A DNA stretch of 64,000 bases from the NCBI GenBank assembly GCA_025786725.1, contig JAHLTZ010000011.1, positions 682,001 to 746,000 on the forward strand, written 5' to 3'. The notes beneath the pieces are model-generated. The model was not told the origin of the DNA. It worked only from the letters and a program-made list of their open reading frames with translations, and did no database searches. Within the stretch, counting starts at the first letter, position 1, and each line of letters opens with the position of its first letter. This document shows, one piece after another, positions 60,847 to 64,000 of the stretch. The stretch is from Syncephalis fuscata. Taxonomy: Eukaryota > Zoopagomycota > Zoopagomycetes > Zoopagales > Piptocephalidaceae. The position numbers were made by a program, and so were the translations under genes.

Positions 60847-61710
60847 TTACTGACGGTTGTCGTTTCCCTGAATTACGTTGTTGTTTGCTTGGACGTCGAC
60901 ATTTGTTGATTGTAAATCTAAGCTGTTAGATTGCTGTTGATTGTTGTTATCGCGGTTATTGTAATTACGGTTGTTATTGCGATTACAATTTCTGGCTAGA
61001 TGGCCACGTTTGTTACATGTGTAACATCTAGGCCCGTTATTGTAATTTTTACGGTTATTGTAATTACTGCTGTTGCTATTATTAATAAAACCTAAACTAT
61101 TTAAAGCTTGGACTATAGTATCTAAATCCATTGGTGTTGGGCCGTTATTAGATTTAGTTGGTGGTGGTATTAAGTGTTGTAATCCATGTTTCCTTGAGTA
61201 ATAGAAAGCACGTGTGGAAGCGTAAGCTTCGTTGATATTGGTGGGTTTATTATGTATCGAATCGGTTAAGTATTCCGGCGGCAATGTAAGTCGAAATGCC
61301 GTAACCAATTCCATGTCAGCGGCATCTGGAATTCGACTACGCAGTGCTGTGAAATTTGTAATATGTTCTTCAATGTCTTTATCTTCTGTCCAGCGCAATC
61401 GTGTGAGTTCCAAACGCGCGATGTCCGCTGATCGATTGCCACCAAAACGTTCTAAAATTCCGTCCCTTAGTTGTTCCCACGTGCTATATGGCGTATTACC
61501 GCCGCGTATCGATTGATACCAAACTGCCGCTGGTCCCGATAGTTGTTGGGACGCCATTATACGTTTTTGTTCGTCTGTAAATGTACCCAATTCCCATGCG
61601 TCTTCTACCATGTTACACCAATGTTCCACAGGCAAACTGGAATCACCGGTGAACTTTTCGGTGTGTGTGAGTGGTGAGCGGGAATTCGGTGAGAATAAAA
61701 TCGGTCTCAA
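60847..61710 (-). CDS. Element 3 Gag
   Basis: 287 codons. Capsid-like region ([54 protein letters not shown]) and zinc knuckle [14 protein letters not shown], followed by an Asn/Gln-rich low-complexity tail. Stop TAA 60849-60847. Confidence 0.9.
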   Translation of the reverse strand: MRPILFSPNSRSPLTHTEKFTGDSSLPVEHWCNMVEDAWELGTFTDEQKRIMASQQLSGPAAVWYQSIRGGNTPYSTWEQLRDGILERFGGNRSADIARLELTRLRWTEDKDIEEHITNFTALRSRIPDAADMELVTAFRLTLPPEYLTDSIHNKPTNINEAYASTRAFYYSRKHGLQHLIPPPTKSNNGPTPMDLDTIVQALNSLGFINNSNSSNYNNRKNYNNGPRCYTCNKRGHLARNCNRNNNRNYNNRDNNNQQQSNSLDLQSTNVDVQANNNVIQGNDNRQ

Positions 61711-61804
61711 CGTGTACTATATACTGAATCGTAATTTTAAAACAGCGGTGCTTATTTTCAAACACTGATAAGCAAAAATAAAATAAAATTGAAAAGAGGA
61801 CAAT

Positions 61805-61978
61805 GCGACAAACGCGATATACGGTGCGACAAACGCAAAATAACGGTGCGACAAACGCAAAATAAACGGTGCGACAAACGCAAAAATAAACGGTGCGACA
61901 AACGCAAAAATAACGGTGCGACAAACGCAAAATAAACGGTGCGACAAACGCAAAAATAACGGTGCGACAAACGCAAAT
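61805..61978 (-). repeat. Tandem array in element 3 leader
   Basis: Eight units of GCGACAAACGCAAAATAACGGT (21-24 nt, varying in A-run length) between the PBS and gag, i.e. in the untranslated leader. Confidence 0.92.
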
Positions 61979-61985
61979 ACTAGTA

Positions 61986-62002
61986 ACTACCCGTTGCTAC
62001 CA
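61986..62002 (-). promoter_or_regulatory. Element 3 primer-binding site
   Basis: TGGTAGCAACGGGTAGT on the minus strand, one base inside the 5' LTR; identical to the element 2 site. Confidence 0.85.
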
Positions 62003-62003
62003 A

Positions 62004-62174
62004 TGTAACAACCGTAAAATAGGATATAATGGAATAAAGATTATCTTTTATTAAACAGAAATTGTGTGTTATTTATAAGCTTTGCGGAGCTTTAATTTAA
62101 GGTGTTGTGGGAAAATAATTGCATAATATTTAAATTATACAATTATTTCCCGTAACGAATATAATATCGTTACA
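62004..62174 (-). repeat. Element 3 LTR (5' LTR)
   Basis: 171 bp, same sequence as 51596-51766. Confidence 0.95.
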
Positions 62175-62345
62175 GGATGTTATTTCTTTTTGTGACAGTA
62201 GTATTCGTTGGTGAAACTTGTGATCGGTTGTTCGTAATGGGTATTGGTGTGTTGAGAAATCACTGGTAGATCTTGGATGAGTTTGTCAGCAAAAGCGGGG
62301 CTTGTTCGTGGTTAAAGTATTTAGCACCACGACGTTGATTCATAT
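62175..62345 (-). pseudogene. Gag N-terminal fragment of an element 2 relative
   Basis: The minus strand resembles the start of element 2 gag (58530-58740): ATGAATCAACGTCGTGGTGC, then LIQDLPVISQH-like and a single diverged copy of the 16-residue unit. It abuts the element 3 LTR and is frame-broken. Confidence 0.7.
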
Positions 62346-62989
62346 CTGTTGTAGTAAACAGTTGGTTCAATAGGAAACAATTGGATATGAGATAAATGGA
62401 TAATGATTTTGTTTATGTAGTAAATTGTTGCTGTATTTATAGCAATGTAAGTGTATGTAGAAAATACTCGTTTCATTGTAATGGAATGTTGTCGAATGTT
62501 TATTGATGTCATAGGACATCAAAAACATTGGGAAATCTAGATTTCATATTTTGCTTACTATATTTAGTAATTATGATCGGGAAGATCAGGGTGACGTAAT
62601 AATCCCAAATGTCATAAATGCTGAGTTGTGAATCTAAAAATAGAATTTTAACAAAAATAAAGTAGCTGATAATGCCTATTAAAAATACTAAATTATGTGC
62701 TCTTTTATAGTAAAATGAGCTAAGATTAAGAGGTATTTGTAAAGAAAGAACTTGTTTGTTCCTTCCTTTTAATATTGTATATGGGTATTAAGTTACTTAA
62801 AGTAAATTAGTACCCATGTTCTGTACTTAATATGTTAGTTGGGGGTACTAGCCGCGTGTTAAGTAAAAGCTACACAAATGTTGTACCTGACTAGATCACG
62901 TGACTAGATGCCAAATTAATTATAATTACCATATTTGGTAATAGATAAATAATTCAATCATGTGATCAAATTATTATTATTAGTGCCTT
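62346..62989. other. AT-rich spacer in retroelement graveyard
   Basis: No coding or LTR boundary recognised. Confidence 0.4.
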
Positions 62990-63775
62990 CGTAACAATGT
63001 GATGGTGGCGTCCACGTCATTTTGAACCACAGCGATAGCATATGTGGGGTATAGATTTTTTGCCGTTGTTTTTGGTGCTATACCAAAGACCAATTCGAAT
63101 GGCGAATAACCAATAGTGTCTTGTCTTCGACTGTTATATTGGTGGGTGATTTGCGGTAGTAATCGATACCAATGTGTCGTGGATGGTCGATCGGTGGCAT
63201 ATTTAGCTAATAGTTCTTTGAGTTTACGATTTGTGCGTTCAACTAGTCCATTAGTTTGAGGGTGATATGGGCTAGATTATGCGTGTGTAATGTCGTGTTT
63301 TTCTAGCAATTTTTTTACTGATCCAGTAAATTCTTTACCATGATCTGTAAGTATTTCAGACGGAATACTGTGACGATTCAAAATTTCTCTTCAATAAACT
63401 GAGCAACTCTAGCAGCTGTATTGGCTCCGATAGCTCTAGTTTTAATCCATTTGGTCAGATAATCGATAGCAACAACAATGTATCGTTTGTTGGTTGAACT
63501 ACGAGGTAGTGTAATTAAATCAATACCGAACCGGTGAAATGGTGCAATAATGGGTATTGGTTTTAATGATTGTACGTGTCGTATTTGCGTCCTTAATTGG
63601 CAGTTACAACAGCCTCGAATATATGCTTGTATATCGCTGTCCATTTATGTCCAAAAATAACGGCGTTTAATTAATTCACACGTACTATGATTGGCAAAGT
63701 GTCCTGCTTCATCATGGTGTAGTTGTAATAGTGTAACTAATATTGTCGCACTTTTAACACTTGGTTTATCGTAAC
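62990..63775 (-). pseudogene. Ty3/gypsy integrase remnant (fourth element)
   Basis: HHCC site LHHDEAGHFANHSTCELIKRRYFW, then an in-frame TAA, then GCCNCQLRTQIRHVQ; DDE core PFHRFGIDLITLPRSSTNK and IVVAIDYLTKW. A one-base shift occurs near 63390, then ILTDHGKEFTGS, another TAA, and SPYHPQTNGLVERTNRKLKE. At least two stops and one shift; the flanks show no LTR. Distinct in sequence from elements 1-3. Confidence 0.85.
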
Positions 63776-64000
63776 AAGAAAGTTGTTATCATTTTACTTG
63801 TTACGCAAACGCTACATGTTACAATTATAATCATACATTAATTGTTTTTTGTATGGTTATAATTCTATTATTTCGTACTAATTATTAAATGTAAGCTTAG
63901 TCTAACAATCACTGCTAGACTGAGATAATCAGAAAAGACTCTAAATTCAGTAATAAAGAGAATAAATTTAAAGTAAAAAATACTTGTACCATTTTGTCGC
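63776..64000. other. AT-rich window end
   Basis: No feature recognised; it could be more of the same degraded element. Confidence 0.3.

Larger units (their letters stand above)
51596..62174 (-). mobile_element. Chromodomain Ty3/gypsy retrotransposon (element 3), split by element 2
   Basis: Bounded by two 171-bp LTRs that look identical (TGTAAC...GTTACA). Minus-strand order: 5' LTR 62174-62004, PBS 62002-61986, leader with a tandem array, gag, pol with a -1 frame change, interrupted at 59135/53570 by element 2, then the rest of RNase H, integrase and chromodomain, PPT 51779-51767 and 3' LTR 51766-51596. There is no target-site duplication: flanks are GACGG on the left and GGATG on the right. 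Confidence 0.92.

Noticed and set aside
61643-61976. Minus-strand frames rich in RLSHR/FAFVAP
   Set aside because: They translate the leader minisatellite in all three frames; not a protein gene.

Overview
This window is nuclear DNA of an AT-rich eukaryote, most likely an early-diverging (zygomycete-grade) fungus. The evidence is: many 50-110 nt spliceosomal introns, fungal-type genes (class 3 lipases, ZIP transporter, Ste24 protease, TMEM135-like protein), chromodomain Ty3/gypsy retrotransposons, a relic that looks like a Fanzor (eukaryotic TnpB), and an apparent U12-type AT-AC intron, a class absent from Dikarya but known from some basal fungi. The taxon is inferred; no rRNA or tRNA gene was seen.

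Layout: 1-0.8 kb, the 3' end of a coiled-coil gene. 0.8-6.8 kb, an AT-rich repeat desert with a dispersed repeat family in both orientations, a GC-rich fold-back motif array and a 26-bp minisatellite. 6.9-14.6 kb, a small secreted Ser/Pro-rich protein and three class 3 lipase paralogues whose first coding exon is just the ATG. 15-20.8 kb, mismatch repair gene MSH6. 21-22.5 kb (minus), an alpha/beta hydrolase lacking its nucleophile serine. 23.2-25.1 kb, bifunctional PFKFB. 25.3-26.3 kb, a polytopic TM7S3/TM198-like membrane protein. 26.5-26.8 kb, the Fanzor-like relic. 27.7-28.5 kb, mitochondrial SSB. 29.0-29.5 kb, an unrecognised spliced gene. 31 kb, a SET-domain protein. 32.8-35 kb, a TMEM135-like protein. 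35.2-37.4 kb, a DHHC palmitoyltransferase. 38.5-40.3 kb, a ZIP transporter. 40.4-42.2 kb, Ste24. 44.4-46.3 kb, a secreted repeat protein.

47-64 kb is a retrotransposon nest. A plus-strand Ty3/gypsy-like element (1) is cut in its integrase by the LTR of a minus-strand chromodomain element (3, 171-bp LTRs, 51596-62174). Element 3 is itself split in its RNase H region by a second chromodomain element (2, 338-bp LTRs, 53571-59134, 5-bp ATAAT target duplication). Both LTR pairs look identical, so both insertions are young. Remnants of further elements follow.

Several otherwise conserved genes (MSH6, mtSSB, DHHC, two lipases, the repeat protein, young pol genes) carry single-base deletions, often in short homopolymers. 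This suggests consensus-level sequencing errors rather than many independent pseudogenes, and each broken frame should be read with that in mind.
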